Source: JAICLK01 sp035478715 (GTDB lineage: Bacteria; Patescibacteriota; Saccharimonadia; Saccharimonadales; UBA4665). From it: a stretch of DNA of 64,000 nucleotides. Where the stretch lies: positions 1 through 64,000 of the forward strand of contig DATIJK010000041.1 in the NCBI GenBank assembly GCA_035478715.1, in the 5' to 3' direction. Positions within the stretch are counted from its first letter, which is position 1. Every line of letters starts with the position of its first letter. The notes under the pieces are model-generated. The model saw only the letters and a program-made list of their open reading frames with translations. It was not told the DNA's origin and made no database searches. Shown here in pieces: positions 35,763 to 44,009 of this stretch. The translations under genes were made by a program, and so were the position numbers.

Positions 35763-36797
35763 TTAATCACGCAGTGCTTTACCTGTTAATTTTAAGAATA
35801 TCTCGTCGAGATTTGACTCGCGCATGGAAATATTGCGGATCCCACCTTGTCTTGAAACGATGTTAACGATTGCAGTGATCAATTCGTCCTGGCCTTTGCT
35901 GGATATCTTTAGCTTTGATCCGTCCGCTTCAAGGTAAATGTTTTTATTCAAAGGCTTCAAAGCGGCAATCGCTAACTCCGGGTGGACGGTATCAATTTCT
36001 ATGATGCTGCCGCCATACAATTCTTTCAGCCGTGCCGTGGTTTCTACGGTTATCAGGTGGCCGTGGTCAATGATCGCCAACCGGTCGCACAGGGCTTCGG
36101 CTTCTTCCAGGTAGTTTGTGGTAATGAGGACCGTTTTTCCCTGGCCGCGGAGTTTTCGGATGTATTCCCAAATAACATTTCTGGCCTGCACGTCAACGCC
36201 GATGGTCGGTTCATCAAGATAAATAAGCTTGGGGTCATGCAATAATGCGCGTGCGATGGCTAAACGGCGTTTCATGCCGCCGGAAAATGTCTTGACGATA
36301 TTGTCTTTATGGTCAAGTAACTGCACCAACGCAAGTAACGCAGTAATACGCTGGGATTTTTCTTTGCGTGGCACACTGAAAATGTCTGCGTGAAAGTCCA
36401 TGTTCTGCCAAGCCGACAACTCTTCGTACAGCGCGGTTTCTTGCGGTACGAAACCTAAGACGCTGCGAACCTGCCGGGGATTCCGGGCGATATTTTGCCC
36501 CATGATCGTAACTTCGCCGCTCGTCGGCTTACTGAGCCCGCTGATCATATTGATGGTTGTGGTCTTACCCGAACCGTTGGGTCCCAGCAGCCCGAACACT
36601 TCGCCTTGCACTAAGTTCAACGACAGATTATTAACTGCAGCAACTTTTCCGAAACGCTTAGTCAAGTTTTTTATATCGACAACAATCGACGATTGGCTAG
36701 GCGGAGTCGGCTGTTGTGGAGGTGTGGTGTGCGCTTGCGGTGAAGGGGTTGTATCGTTGTTAGATTGGCTAAGTTTGGGAATGGGCTGATCATTCAT
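35763..36797 (-). CDS. ABC-2 exporter ATP-binding protein
   Basis: 344 residues. A Pro/Gln/Thr-rich N-terminal extension of about 38 residues precedes the nucleotide-binding domain: Walker A GPNGSGKTT, Q-loop VPQETALY, signature FSGGMKRRLAIA, Walker B LIYLDEPTIGVD, and a C-terminal DUF4162-like region about 240-344. It drives the two permeases encoded just downstream. The leader peptide-like proline tail is unusual for this group and looks disordered. Confidence 0.93.
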   Translation of the reverse strand: MNDQPIPKLSQSNNDTTPSPQAHTTPPQQPTPPSQSSIVVDIKNLTKRFGKVAAVNNLSLNLVQGEVFGLLGPNGSGKTTTINMISGLSKPTSGEVTIMGQNIARNPRQVRSVLGFVPQETALYEELSAWQNMDFHADIFSVPRKEKSQRITALLALVQLLDHKDNIVKTFSGGMKRRLAIARALLHDPKLIYLDEPTIGVDVQARNVIWEYIRKLRGQGKTVLITTNYLEEAEALCDRLAIIDHGHLITVETTARLKELYGGSIIEIDTVHPELAIAALKPLNKNIYLEADGSKLKISSKGQDELITAIVNIVSRQGGIRNISMRESNLDEIFLKLTGKALRD

Positions 36798-36984
36798 TGC
36801 GATGTAATAGTAAACCTAAAGTAGTAAATGCTAATGTGTGTTTTAAAAACATAACTGGTTATAAGTATATAGTAACCGTTGCTGAAACCTAGGTCATTCG
36901 AGACTAAAAGCCGATTTTTATTTTCGTACTGGATTATTGCTCGTAATCCTTGTTATCATACTCAATTATCAAATGGGGATTATG

Positions 36985-37482
36985 ATGGTAGCGACGTTAA
37001 AAAAATCGGTTTATATCTCTGGGGCGCTAACTGATATGTCAGAAGCTGAGCGTGCGGAACTTCGGGCTTTTTATGATGACATCGGTAATGTTTGTAAAGA
37101 ATATGGATTCGAACCGTATAGCCCGCATGTGTATGGCGATCCCAAAAATGTAGCGCATCTGAACCCGACGGAAATCGACCGGATCGACCGGCTGGCCGTG
37201 ACCCAATCATACTTAGTTGTCGCATATGTTGGCGTACCGTCGCTTGGCGTCGGAATAGAAGTTGAACTTGCCCACCATTCCGATAAACCGGTTGTTTTGC
37301 TGTATGAAAATGAGAAATTCGCACAGCGCCGGATTTCAAGGATTGTCCGCGGCAATCCGGCGGTAATCCGCGAAATTGCATTCAGTGATTATGCCGATGC
37401 GTGCAAACAACTTCGCGCGTTCCTGGCCGAATTCAAGAAAATGATAAGAAGCGAACCGCTCCCCCCGCCACTGAGAGTTTAG
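36985..37482 (+). CDS. Nucleoside 2-deoxyribosyltransferase-like protein
   Basis: 165 residues from the ATG at 36985, chosen because GGGG lies 6 bases upstream; ATGs at 36973 and 36982 are alternatives. The family pattern is VYISGALTD at the start, SPHVYGDPKN, then D.....SYLVVAYVGVPSLGVGIEVELAHH with the candidate catalytic Glu, and PVVLLYE. Such folds cleave nucleoside glycosidic bonds, or act in nucleotide-based signalling and toxin systems. The substrate is unknown. It lies 109 bases upstream of an XRE regulator gene. Confidence 0.75.
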   Translation: MVATLKKSVYISGALTDMSEAERAELRAFYDDIGNVCKEYGFEPYSPHVYGDPKNVAHLNPTEIDRIDRLAVTQSYLVVAYVGVPSLGVGIEVELAHHSDKPVVLLYENEKFAQRRISRIVRGNPAVIREIAFSDYADACKQLRAFLAEFKKMIRSEPLPPPLRV

Positions 37483-37591
37483 TTTATACTTTGAAGTAAT
37501 ATTGTCGACAGTAATACCTCTAATAGGTTAATCAAATGCATAGAATTACGAAACTCATGTATTGACCCAGATTAACATAAAGGAATATGAT

Positions 37592-38074
37592 ATGAATATG
37601 AACAAAACGTCTTCAATATTACGTGATTTCAGATCTAGAACGGGGTGGAGCGCTACAGAGGCAGCTAAAAGGCTTTCGATTACACCGCAGTATCTTTCGC
37701 GTTGCGAAACGGGCAGCCAAATTCCTTCATCCGAACTTTTGGAAAAAATGATTAGGGCGTACAGCATCCCCTTAGAAGATGCAATTATGCTGAGAGATGC
37801 TGCCGGATACGAACAGCGACCGACAAATTTGGTACCAAGCCCAACTAGCAGTCAAAATATGCAAGTGATGCTCGATGAAGCTGCTGTTCCTGTGCTGTTT
37901 TCCGACGTCGTCTTGGTAACGTCAGATCCGCATGGAATTATAATTTCTGCCGGACAGAAAAATTTTGCTGACCAAATACATATCGTCTCAAGGACCGGGC
38001 TTTCACTGGAGCATGCTGAAAAGCTTTATGCCGTCCTAGCTATGCACATTAGTAACCTCAAGAAAAACATTTAG
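37592..38074 (+). CDS. XRE-family HTH protein with DUF3467-like C-terminal domain
   Basis: 160 residues from the ATG at 37592, with AGGA 7 bases upstream; the next ATG at 37598 coincides with a predicted start from TTGACC/TATGAT and is an alternative. An N-terminal helix-turn-helix (about 5-60: SATEAAKRLSITPQYLSRCE) is followed by a linker and a beta-rich domain (about 95-155: VPVLFSDVVLVTSDPHG...LSLEHAEKLYAVLAMHI) that resembles DUF3467. It is a probable DNA-binding regulator; the target may be the NDT-like gene upstream, but no operator is evident. Confidence 0.82.
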   Translation: MNMNKTSSILRDFRSRTGWSATEAAKRLSITPQYLSRCETGSQIPSSELLEKMIRAYSIPLEDAIMLRDAAGYEQRPTNLVPSPTSSQNMQVMLDEAAVPVLFSDVVLVTSDPHGIIISAGQKNFADQIHIVSRTGLSLEHAEKLYAVLAMHISNLKKNI

Positions 38075-38080
38075 AGTAAA

Positions 38081-38106
38081 AGAAGTCGCTCTATCGAGCG
38101 ACTTCT
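38081..38106 (+). terminator. Strong hairpin after the XRE gene
   Basis: A perfect 11-bp stem AGAAGTCGCTC/GAGCGACTTCT with loop TATC, 6 bases after the stop. No long T run, so termination efficiency is uncertain. Confidence 0.6.
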
Positions 38107-38229
38107 CTGGCTCTCAATGCAATCGCAATGGAGCAACCGATTGACACGGTACTCATATTGTAGCGTCGAGAATGCCGGAACGCAATGTAGCGTTCTGAAT
38201 GTTGAGGGTCATAAGTTAAAAGATAAAAC

Positions 38230-38430
38230 ATGGCAGACATACTCGCGTATTGCGCGCACTGTAAACATACGCTTCCAACTGGATTCGCATTTGATAATGC
38301 AACAAACATTCAAATGTATGGTAATACATCATCGTGCCCAAATTGCGGTTTTCAACGCATGATACCGGACGGTATTTATAATGTAATCAATGGCATTGTA
38401 AGCTACACACCGTCTAGTGCCACATATTGA
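38230..38430 (+). CDS. Small zinc-ribbon protein
   Basis: 66 residues with two CxxC knuckles, CAHC (8-11) and CPNC (36-39), spaced as in a zinc ribbon. No other domain. A competing frame (38117-38362) overlaps it, but that frame lacks any motif. There is no clear ribosome-binding site. A hairpin AACGC/GCGTT (about 38181-38196) lies upstream. Small zinc ribbons often bind nucleic acid or act as adaptors; no role can be assigned. Confidence 0.7.
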   Translation: MADILAYCAHCKHTLPTGFAFDNATNIQMYGNTSSCPNCGFQRMIPDGIYNVINGIVSYTPSSATY

Positions 38431-38467
38431 AATTTTCGGACACTACACCAGGTCTGAAATCCAAAAT

Positions 38468-38497
38468 AAGCCATAACAAAATATGGCTTATTTTTTT
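38468..38497 (+). terminator. Terminator after the zinc-ribbon gene
   Basis: AAGCCATA/TATGGCTT 8-bp stem, 6-base loop and a run of seven T. It may also serve the convergent DUF3152 gene in part. Confidence 0.85.
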
Positions 38498-38522
38498 CAA
38501 CTTATTTCATTAGTTAGCTTGT

Positions 38523-39983
38523 TTACTGCAAGTTGGTAATGCTCGAGGTAGCGCCGGCGCCTATCATTTTGTTCAATTGGGTGAATTCTGTTGCTAAGGG
38601 CCAGATGTTGAATATGCAGCCTTTTAGATTGACTGATTGCTGCATCATGACTGGGGCTTTTTGGCCCGTGCCGGGGCAGGTGGGGTTGTCGCGGAAGCCG
38701 AGACGATGGCCCGTTTCGTGGTCGATCATCAGCGTGCGGTAATCGTCCAAGCTACCGCCGGTTTTGTTCCAGGGCGGTGTTGCATTCGCCCACCGGTCGT
38801 AATTTAAAACCACGTTTGTACCGACTTGGCAATTATAGAAATCGTCGCAAATCGATCCGAATGTACCCATTAAATTGGCAGCAGACAGCCAAACAGTATA
38901 TTGGCACCCTGACGCGACATGTTTGAACGCTATCGTGCCGCTATCATTCCAGCCACGCGGATCATTATATACGGCCGCAAGTTTACCGTTCAGACTCGCC
39001 AGCCGGTTCGCATTAACCCCCGTAACATTGGTGCAATATGATCTGATAAATGTATTCGCCGTTTGCGGCACGATAACCATCGACTGCGAACGGCTATTTG
39101 TCAGCGCATACATCGTTGCGGTTGCAATATCTGAAGGGTTTGCAACTATCACGCCATGTTTCTTGCCGACACTATTAACGTATGCGGTAATTTTTGCCAT
39201 TGACGGTACCATGCCCTGGCCGCTTTGGACATACCAGCTGCCAATGTCTGTTTTGCTGGGGATCGTTTTTTGACCATGGTAATCGTACGCCAACTGAATG
39301 TTTAGTTTCTGCTGCAGCTGCTGCAAAGAACCCGTTAAGTCGGCTCCGGTTTTCGTTACGGCAATCGCCGTCGTGGGCACTGTAATCGTTGTTTTGCCGC
39401 CTTGGATAGAAGAGGTCACTGTGCCTAGAAGCCTGTCGGTATTTACCTTGTGACCTCCGTGTGCGGGGGCGATATCGAAATCAGCGCCGTTAAAAACGAT
39501 ATATTTATCGCTCGCAGGATAATAAAAACTTGTTTCTATCGTTTTGGATGACGTAGTGAATTGCGCTTCATCGATGTGCAGACTCAAAGCAACATGGTGC
39601 ACGGAAATTAGACTGATTACTGGCACCCAGCGGATCCATGATTGGACATTTTGCAAACTTGCATCCTTGTCGACGCTAATGCCAAGTTTCGCCGGGGTCG
39701 TGTTGTATGTTTTGTCATCTTTTTTCAGGACTACCGCAGCGGGCAGTATTTTTTCTGATGGTGTATTTTTAAGCAAGACTTTATCCATACCGCCTATTGG
39801 ATATTGTCCCAAATAGTAATGCGGCAGCACTTTCGAATGATACGTTATTGCCATTAAAATGTTTGCAAATACGAAAACGCCAAGTGCGATCAGCAAAATC
39901 TTCCGTTTTTTATCGGCTGCGGCAGATTTCTGCTTGCCCGGCTGAGCAGCTTTTTGTAAATCAAAACTTCTCTTATCTATCAT
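38523..39983 (-). CDS. Membrane-tethered DUF3152 metalloprotease-like protein with VanW-like N-terminal region
   Basis: 486 residues. A basic tail (1-27), a membrane helix (about 28-48), then YLGQYPIGGMDK and following sequence recalling the peptidoglycan-binding/VanW leader domain. The C-terminal third matches DUF3152: YRTLMIDHETGHRLGF with a zincin-type HExxH at about 425, CPGTGQKAPVMMQQS, GCIFNIWP. DUF3152 is best known from Actinobacteria as a secreted putative protease; activity is not proven. Cysteines around the active site probably form disulfides. It is likely displayed on the cell surface. Confidence 0.85.
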   Translation of the reverse strand: MIDKRSFDLQKAAQPGKQKSAAADKKRKILLIALGVFVFANILMAITYHSKVLPHYYLGQYPIGGMDKVLLKNTPSEKILPAAVVLKKDDKTYNTTPAKLGISVDKDASLQNVQSWIRWVPVISLISVHHVALSLHIDEAQFTTSSKTIETSFYYPASDKYIVFNGADFDIAPAHGGHKVNTDRLLGTVTSSIQGGKTTITVPTTAIAVTKTGADLTGSLQQLQQKLNIQLAYDYHGQKTIPSKTDIGSWYVQSGQGMVPSMAKITAYVNSVGKKHGVIVANPSDIATATMYALTNSRSQSMVIVPQTANTFIRSYCTNVTGVNANRLASLNGKLAAVYNDPRGWNDSGTIAFKHVASGCQYTVWLSAANLMGTFGSICDDFYNCQVGTNVVLNYDRWANATPPWNKTGGSLDDYRTLMIDHETGHRLGFRDNPTCPGTGQKAPVMMQQSVNLKGCIFNIWPLATEFTQLNKMIGAGATSSITNLQ

Positions 39984-40061
39984 AAGCGCTTACTATTCAA
40001 TGTACCATGGGTACGACTGCTTCGTGAAGATTAAGTAGTATTGCATGATTTTTGTTTACTT

Positions 40062-41261
40062 TCACAGATTACGGAATGCCCGCCATAAGACGCCAGGTTC
40101 AACGGTTGCGCGTTTCGTTATAACTGAAACTGATTGGCCTGGCATCGCGTCAGTAGTGATTTTGCCGACAACCACGCCTTTTTCAGATGGAGCTTGCAAT
40201 TGTTTGAACGATATATGCGGCGTTATATTTCGGCCGCGCCATGCCATCAGATCCAAAGATTTTGTAGCGACAGCATCAACGGGAACATCCCATGGTACAT
40301 CATAATGTCCGACGACCTGTCCATTATGAATTACTGTTGTCTGCTTAAAATTATTTTGGGCTGCGTGTATCAATGGAAAAACGTCATTCATCGCTTTTGA
40401 AAGTAATTTGGCTCCCATGATTACGCCCACGATCGTGACCGTCTGGCCGTTGGGGTACGTTTTTGGCTCAGAATATAAAATTGCGCCGCCATCTTGGTCG
40501 GTGCTACCGGTTTTTATCCCGTTGAACTGGTCATAATTCAAAAGCCAGTTTACGTTATGTATGACTCCGGCAACTGGAATTTTTGCAGTTTTTTCACTGA
40601 CAATTTTAGCAAGCGCAGGGTTTTGTAATGCTTGAATGCCAAGCTTAACCAAGTCGCTTGCTGTTGATACTGTTTTCGGCGAAAATCCGCTCGCGTCCGC
40701 GAAATGCGTGTCCGACATGCCAAGTTTTTCAGCTTGTTTATTAGCATACGCAGTATAATTTTGTTCGCTGCCGAATGCCCAGTCGGCCAGTGAACTCGCC
40801 ATATTGTTGGCAGATGGCAGCATCATTGCTTCTAGCGCTTGGTATTCGGTAATTTTCTCCCCGTTTGAAACCGGAACGATCGAACCGCCCACATCGAAAT
40901 ATTTATCATAATATCCGACATCAGCTTTTGTCAGCGTAATCGTCGGACCGGTTTCGCCTGGAGATAGCGGGTTTTTCTGCAGGACTGTCAACGCTGTCAT
41001 GGTTTTGGCAACGCTTGCGGTAGGGATCGGTTTATCGGATCCGTGTGAAGCTAATACGCCGTATCCGACCGCTCCAATCGCTGATGCGCCGTAATTCGGC
41101 CAGGGCAAATCGGCTGCGCTTCGCTGTTGAGATTTATTCAGTGATGACTGCGCGGCCAATGCCGGCACCGGCATCCTGTACGAATAATATCCATATAACA
41201 CGATAAAAACGACGAGTAGAATCGCCAGAATTCCTCCTATGTGCCGTTTGCGCCTTTGCAT
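40062..41261 (-). CDS. D-alanyl-D-alanine carboxypeptidase, peptidase S11 (DacA-like)
   Basis: 399 residues from the ATG at 41261. The upstream ATG at 41270 overlaps the -10 element, so the second ATG, placed one base after the predicted start, is preferred. A membrane helix (about 9-28) precedes the penicillin-binding fold with all three motifs: SVAK (83-86) containing the nucleophile, SAN (150-152) and KTG (250-252). It trims the terminal D-Ala of peptidoglycan stem peptides outside the cell. The tail from about 320 may be the beta domain. No C-terminal amphipathic anchor is obvious. Confidence 0.94.
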   Translation of the reverse strand: MQRRKRHIGGILAILLVVFIVLYGYYSYRMPVPALAAQSSLNKSQQRSAADLPWPNYGASAIGAVGYGVLASHGSDKPIPTASVAKTMTALTVLQKNPLSPGETGPTITLTKADVGYYDKYFDVGGSIVPVSNGEKITEYQALEAMMLPSANNMASSLADWAFGSEQNYTAYANKQAEKLGMSDTHFADASGFSPKTVSTASDLVKLGIQALQNPALAKIVSEKTAKIPVAGVIHNVNWLLNYDQFNGIKTGSTDQDGGAILYSEPKTYPNGQTVTIVGVIMGAKLLSKAMNDVFPLIHAAQNNFKQTTVIHNGQVVGHYDVPWDVPVDAVATKSLDLMAWRGRNITPHISFKQLQAPSEKGVVVGKITTDAMPGQSVSVITKRATVEPGVLWRAFRNL

Positions 41262-41268
41262 ATGTACC

Positions 41269-41274
41269 ATTATA
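41269..41274 (-). promoter_or_regulatory. -10 element of the carboxypeptidase gene
   Basis: Minus-strand TATAAT; predicted start 41262. It contains part of the upstream ATG at 41270 and therefore selects 41261 as start. Confidence 0.65.
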
Positions 41275-41341
41275 AGTACAGCCGGCGATAATTACTGGAG
41301 CCAGGCTGGAGATTTATTGTATGTAGAACGCCCGTCTGTTG

Positions 41342-41366
41342 TATAATTAAGTAAACATATAAGGAG
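41342..41366 (+). promoter_or_regulatory. lemA -10 and Shine-Dalgarno
   Basis: TATAAT (41342-41347) and AAGGAG (41361-41366), the latter 5 bases before the ATG. It is a conventional leadered gene. Confidence 0.75.
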
Positions 41367-41371
41367 TAAAC

Positions 41372-41935
41372 ATGGTACTAATCATTATCATCGTCGTGCT
41401 AGTCCTGCTTGGGGTAGTCGTCGCCGCGATGTACAACGGTCTGGTGCGGCTCAATCAGCAATCTGACGAAGCATGGAGCGATATCACCGTCCAGCTAAAG
41501 CGCCGGTATGATCTGATCCCTAATCTGGTCAACACGGTCAAAGGTTATGCGACACACGAAAAAACTGTTTTTGAAGACGTTACTAAAGCCCGTACAGAAG
41601 CCATGGGCGCGCAAGGACCTGCAGAAACCGCTAAAGCAGAAAATGCATTTTCACAGACTTTGAAAAGCCTGTTCGCAGTCGCAGAAAACTACCCGCAACT
41701 CAAAGCCAACGAAAATTTCCAACAGCTACAAGACCAGTTGACAGACACCGAAGACAAGATCATGGCTTCCCGCCGCTTCTACAATGGCGTCGTCCGCGAT
41801 TTCAATACCAAACGAAAGACATTACCGACAAGCATCTTTGCCAGCTTGCTTGGCTTCAAAAAAGACAAAGAATTCTTTGAATTAGACGCGGCAGAAGCAG
41901 CTGCAGCTGAAAAACCTGTCGAAGTTAAATTTTAA
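41372..41935 (+). CDS. lemA: LemA family protein
   Basis: 187 residues with an N-terminal membrane helix (about 2-20). The conserved core includes YNGLVRLNQQSDEAWSDI, VQLKRRYDLIPNLVNTVKGYA and the C-terminal ASRRFYNGVVRDFNTKRKTLP, hallmarks of LemA. The extracytoplasmic part is a helical bundle. LemA and HtpX genes are often neighbours, as here (17 bases apart), suggesting a shared role in membrane-protein quality control or stress. Confidence 0.96.
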   Translation: MVLIIIIVVLVLLGVVVAAMYNGLVRLNQQSDEAWSDITVQLKRRYDLIPNLVNTVKGYATHEKTVFEDVTKARTEAMGAQGPAETAKAENAFSQTLKSLFAVAENYPQLKANENFQQLQDQLTDTEDKIMASRRFYNGVVRDFNTKRKTLPTSIFASLLGFKKDKEFFELDAAEAAAAEKPVEVKF

Positions 41936-41952
41936 ATTGATAGAAGGTCGCA

Positions 41953-42828
41953 ATGTATAGTGAGATTGCCGCTAACAAGCGCAGGACTTTTTTGATTTTT
42001 GTCGTTTTCCTATTATTCGTTGGAGCGCTTGCGTGGTTGTTTGGTCAATTTACCGGTAGTCAGGGTTTAACCTATGGGATTCTGATTGGCGGCGCGATTT
42101 ACGCGATTATAATGTATTACTCCGGCAGCCGGTTGAGTTTATCGGTTAATGGTGCGAAACAGATCGAGAAAAAAGATAATCCAAGGTTGTGGCGAATCGT
42201 TGAAAATTTGGCGATAACTGACGGTTTGCCGATGCCAAAGGTATATATCATGGATGATCCATCTCCGAATGCTTTCGCGACCGGTAGGAATCCAAAAACG
42301 TCTGCTGTCTGCGCAACAACTGGAATACTCGAAATCATGGATGATAACGAGCTCCGTGGCGTTTTCGCGCACGAATTAGGCCATGTCAAAAATTATGATA
42401 TTCGGGTCAGCATGATCGCATTTGCATTAGCAGCAGTCGTGTCACTGATTGCCGATACGATATTGCGATACACCTGGTTCAGTAATGATGATGACAATAA
42501 CAATAATCAGGTAGTAATGATATTGGCAATTGTTGCTGCAATAATTGCACCTATCGTCGCAACGCTGATTCAGTTGTCAATATCCCGCAAACGGGAATAT
42601 CTGGCAGATGCAACCGGTGCTCTGACAACGCGGTATCCCGAAGGATTGATTAGTGCACTGGAAAAGTTGAAAACAGAAGGCAGGCCGCTGCGCAAACAAA
42701 ATGCTTCTACATCGCACTTTTTCTTTTCGAATCCATTGAAGGGCCACAGTGTTAGCAATCTGTTCAGCACCCACCCACCGCTAGACGAACGGATCAAACG
42801 GCTCCGCGAAATGGGATCGCACGCGTAA
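41953..42828 (+). CDS. htpX: Membrane zinc metalloprotease HtpX
   Basis: 291 residues. Two N-terminal membrane helices (about 12-32 and 38-56), the M48 zinc site HELGH (140-144), a third ligand Glu in REYLADATGA near 215, two more helices between them, and SNLFSTHPPLDERIKRL at the end. It degrades damaged membrane proteins from the cytoplasmic face. AAGG before the ATG supports the start. It is the second gene of the lemA-htpX operon. Confidence 0.96.
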   Translation: MYSEIAANKRRTFLIFVVFLLFVGALAWLFGQFTGSQGLTYGILIGGAIYAIIMYYSGSRLSLSVNGAKQIEKKDNPRLWRIVENLAITDGLPMPKVYIMDDPSPNAFATGRNPKTSAVCATTGILEIMDDNELRGVFAHELGHVKNYDIRVSMIAFALAAVVSLIADTILRYTWFSNDDDNNNNQVVMILAIVAAIIAPIVATLIQLSISRKREYLADATGALTTRYPEGLISALEKLKTEGRPLRKQNASTSHFFFSNPLKGHSVSNLFSTHPPLDERIKRLREMGSHA

Positions 42829-42840
42829 CTGCCGATGGTT

Positions 42841-42849
42841 TGATAGAAT
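42841..42849 (+). promoter_or_regulatory. Extended -10 for the gene at 42859
   Basis: TGATAGAAT; predicted start about 3 bases before the ATG at 42859. Confidence 0.55.
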
Positions 42850-42858
42850 AAGAGCTAT

Positions 42859-43845
42859 ATGGCGAGGGCTAAAAATAAAGTCGCACACAAAAAAGCGGCG
42901 AGATCGAAAGTTTCTAAAGGTAAGCATGATCCTGTATCAGCTCCGTCTGACACCGTGAAGGCTCAAGCAAAACAAGATAATCAAAAGGTATCATCAGAGC
43001 AATCTGCCGCAAATGTTTCGAAAAATCAAATTGCTAGTGCGCCAAAATTATTCATCCGTTCCGGCCGAGTGTTAATTAAAGATTGGAAATTGTTCTCGAT
43101 AATCATGCTATTTTATGCGCTGGCGTACGCATTGTTAGTGGGCGGTTTATCAAGCAGCAGCTTGACTTCGCTAAAAGCGGCTTTGGTTTCAGGCCATTTT
43201 GACAATTGGTCGACCAGCCGGTCTTTGTATACGACACTGCTAAGCGCCGGTAATAACGGCGTCACAGCCGCAGGCGCGTTCGAGACCATATTGCTAATTT
43301 TTATAAGCCTGATACTAATCTGGGCACTCCGGCAGCGCATGGCTGGGCATGAAATTCGCGCACGCGATGCCTTTTACAAAGGTACCTATCCGTTCGTACC
43401 GTTCATACTAGTGCTTTTAGTGATTGGTCTCCAATTATTGCCGCTGGTATTAGGAGGCGGAATATTTGGGGCAGTGGTGCTCGGGGGAATCGCAAAAGGC
43501 TTTTTAGAAATTGCCGCTGCAACGGTGCTTAGTATTGTATTGATAGGCTTGAGCTTGTATTGGGTCTGCTCATCGTTGATGGCTTTGTACATCGTCACAC
43601 TGCCGGATTTGACACCCGTCGATTCACTCAGAAGCGCTAAAAAACTCGTGCACAAGCGCAGGTTACCTGTAATACGTAAAATTTTATTTTTACCCTTGGT
43701 AGTCATTGTTGCGAGCTTTGTTTTGTTACTGCCGATGGCGCGCTATGCGACACCGATCGCTGTTGCGGCATTCTTCGTCTTTACAATGGTGGCAATTTCT
43801 ATGATCCACAGTTATATGTATGGTTTGTATAGGGAACTATTGTGA
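42859..43845 (+). CDS. Polytopic membrane protein of unknown function
   Basis: 328 residues. A basic and polar cytoplasmic region (about 1-70, rich in Lys, Ala, Ser) precedes about six hydrophobic helices between 80 and 325. I recognise no family; the layout resembles glycerophosphoryl-diester-type or DUF-type integral membrane proteins but no motif decides it. It heads the cluster that leads into ligA, overlapping a small frame (43842-44009) at its stop. Confidence 0.75.
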   Translation: MARAKNKVAHKKAARSKVSKGKHDPVSAPSDTVKAQAKQDNQKVSSEQSAANVSKNQIASAPKLFIRSGRVLIKDWKLFSIIMLFYALAYALLVGGLSSSSLTSLKAALVSGHFDNWSTSRSLYTTLLSAGNNGVTAAGAFETILLIFISLILIWALRQRMAGHEIRARDAFYKGTYPFVPFILVLLVIGLQLLPLVLGGGIFGAVVLGGIAKGFLEIAAATVLSIVLIGLSLYWVCSSLMALYIVTLPDLTPVDSLRSAKKLVHKRRLPVIRKILFLPLVVIVASFVLLLPMARYATPIAVAAFFVFTMVAISMIHSYMYGLYRELL

Positions 43846-44009
43846 ACAAACTATTGAACTCATTGCAAAACTCCATTCCGGCCAAAAACCCACCTCGCCG
43901 GCTGCAAACCATACCAGCCATCCTCAACGTAATCTTTATTACGCCTGCGGTGTCAGGCATGGTTTTCGCTCGGCGAGCTGCATTTTTGACTCGAAAGCGA
44001 GTTTTGTAA
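43842..44009 (+). CDS. Possible 55-residue coupled ORF
   Basis: This GTG frame overlaps the preceding stop (GTGA) and its TAA overlaps the ligA ATG (TAATG). That spacing would couple translation across the gap. The product (VNKLLNSLQN...) is basic with no known motif, and the stretch also contains a palindrome ACTCG/CGAGT (about 43989-44003). It may be only a fortuitous open frame in a 163-base gap. Confidence 0.25.
   Translation: MNKLLNSLQNSIPAKNPPRRLQTIPAILNVIFITPAVSGMVFARRAAFLTRKRVL

Noticed and set aside
38117..38362. Competing open frame over the zinc-ribbon gene
   Set aside because: It has no motif, while the 38230 frame has two properly spaced CxxC pairs.
43820..44008. N-terminal extension of LigA
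   Set aside because: It overlaps the upstream gene and adds 63 residues absent from the ligase family; the ATG at 44009 gives the canonical N-terminus.
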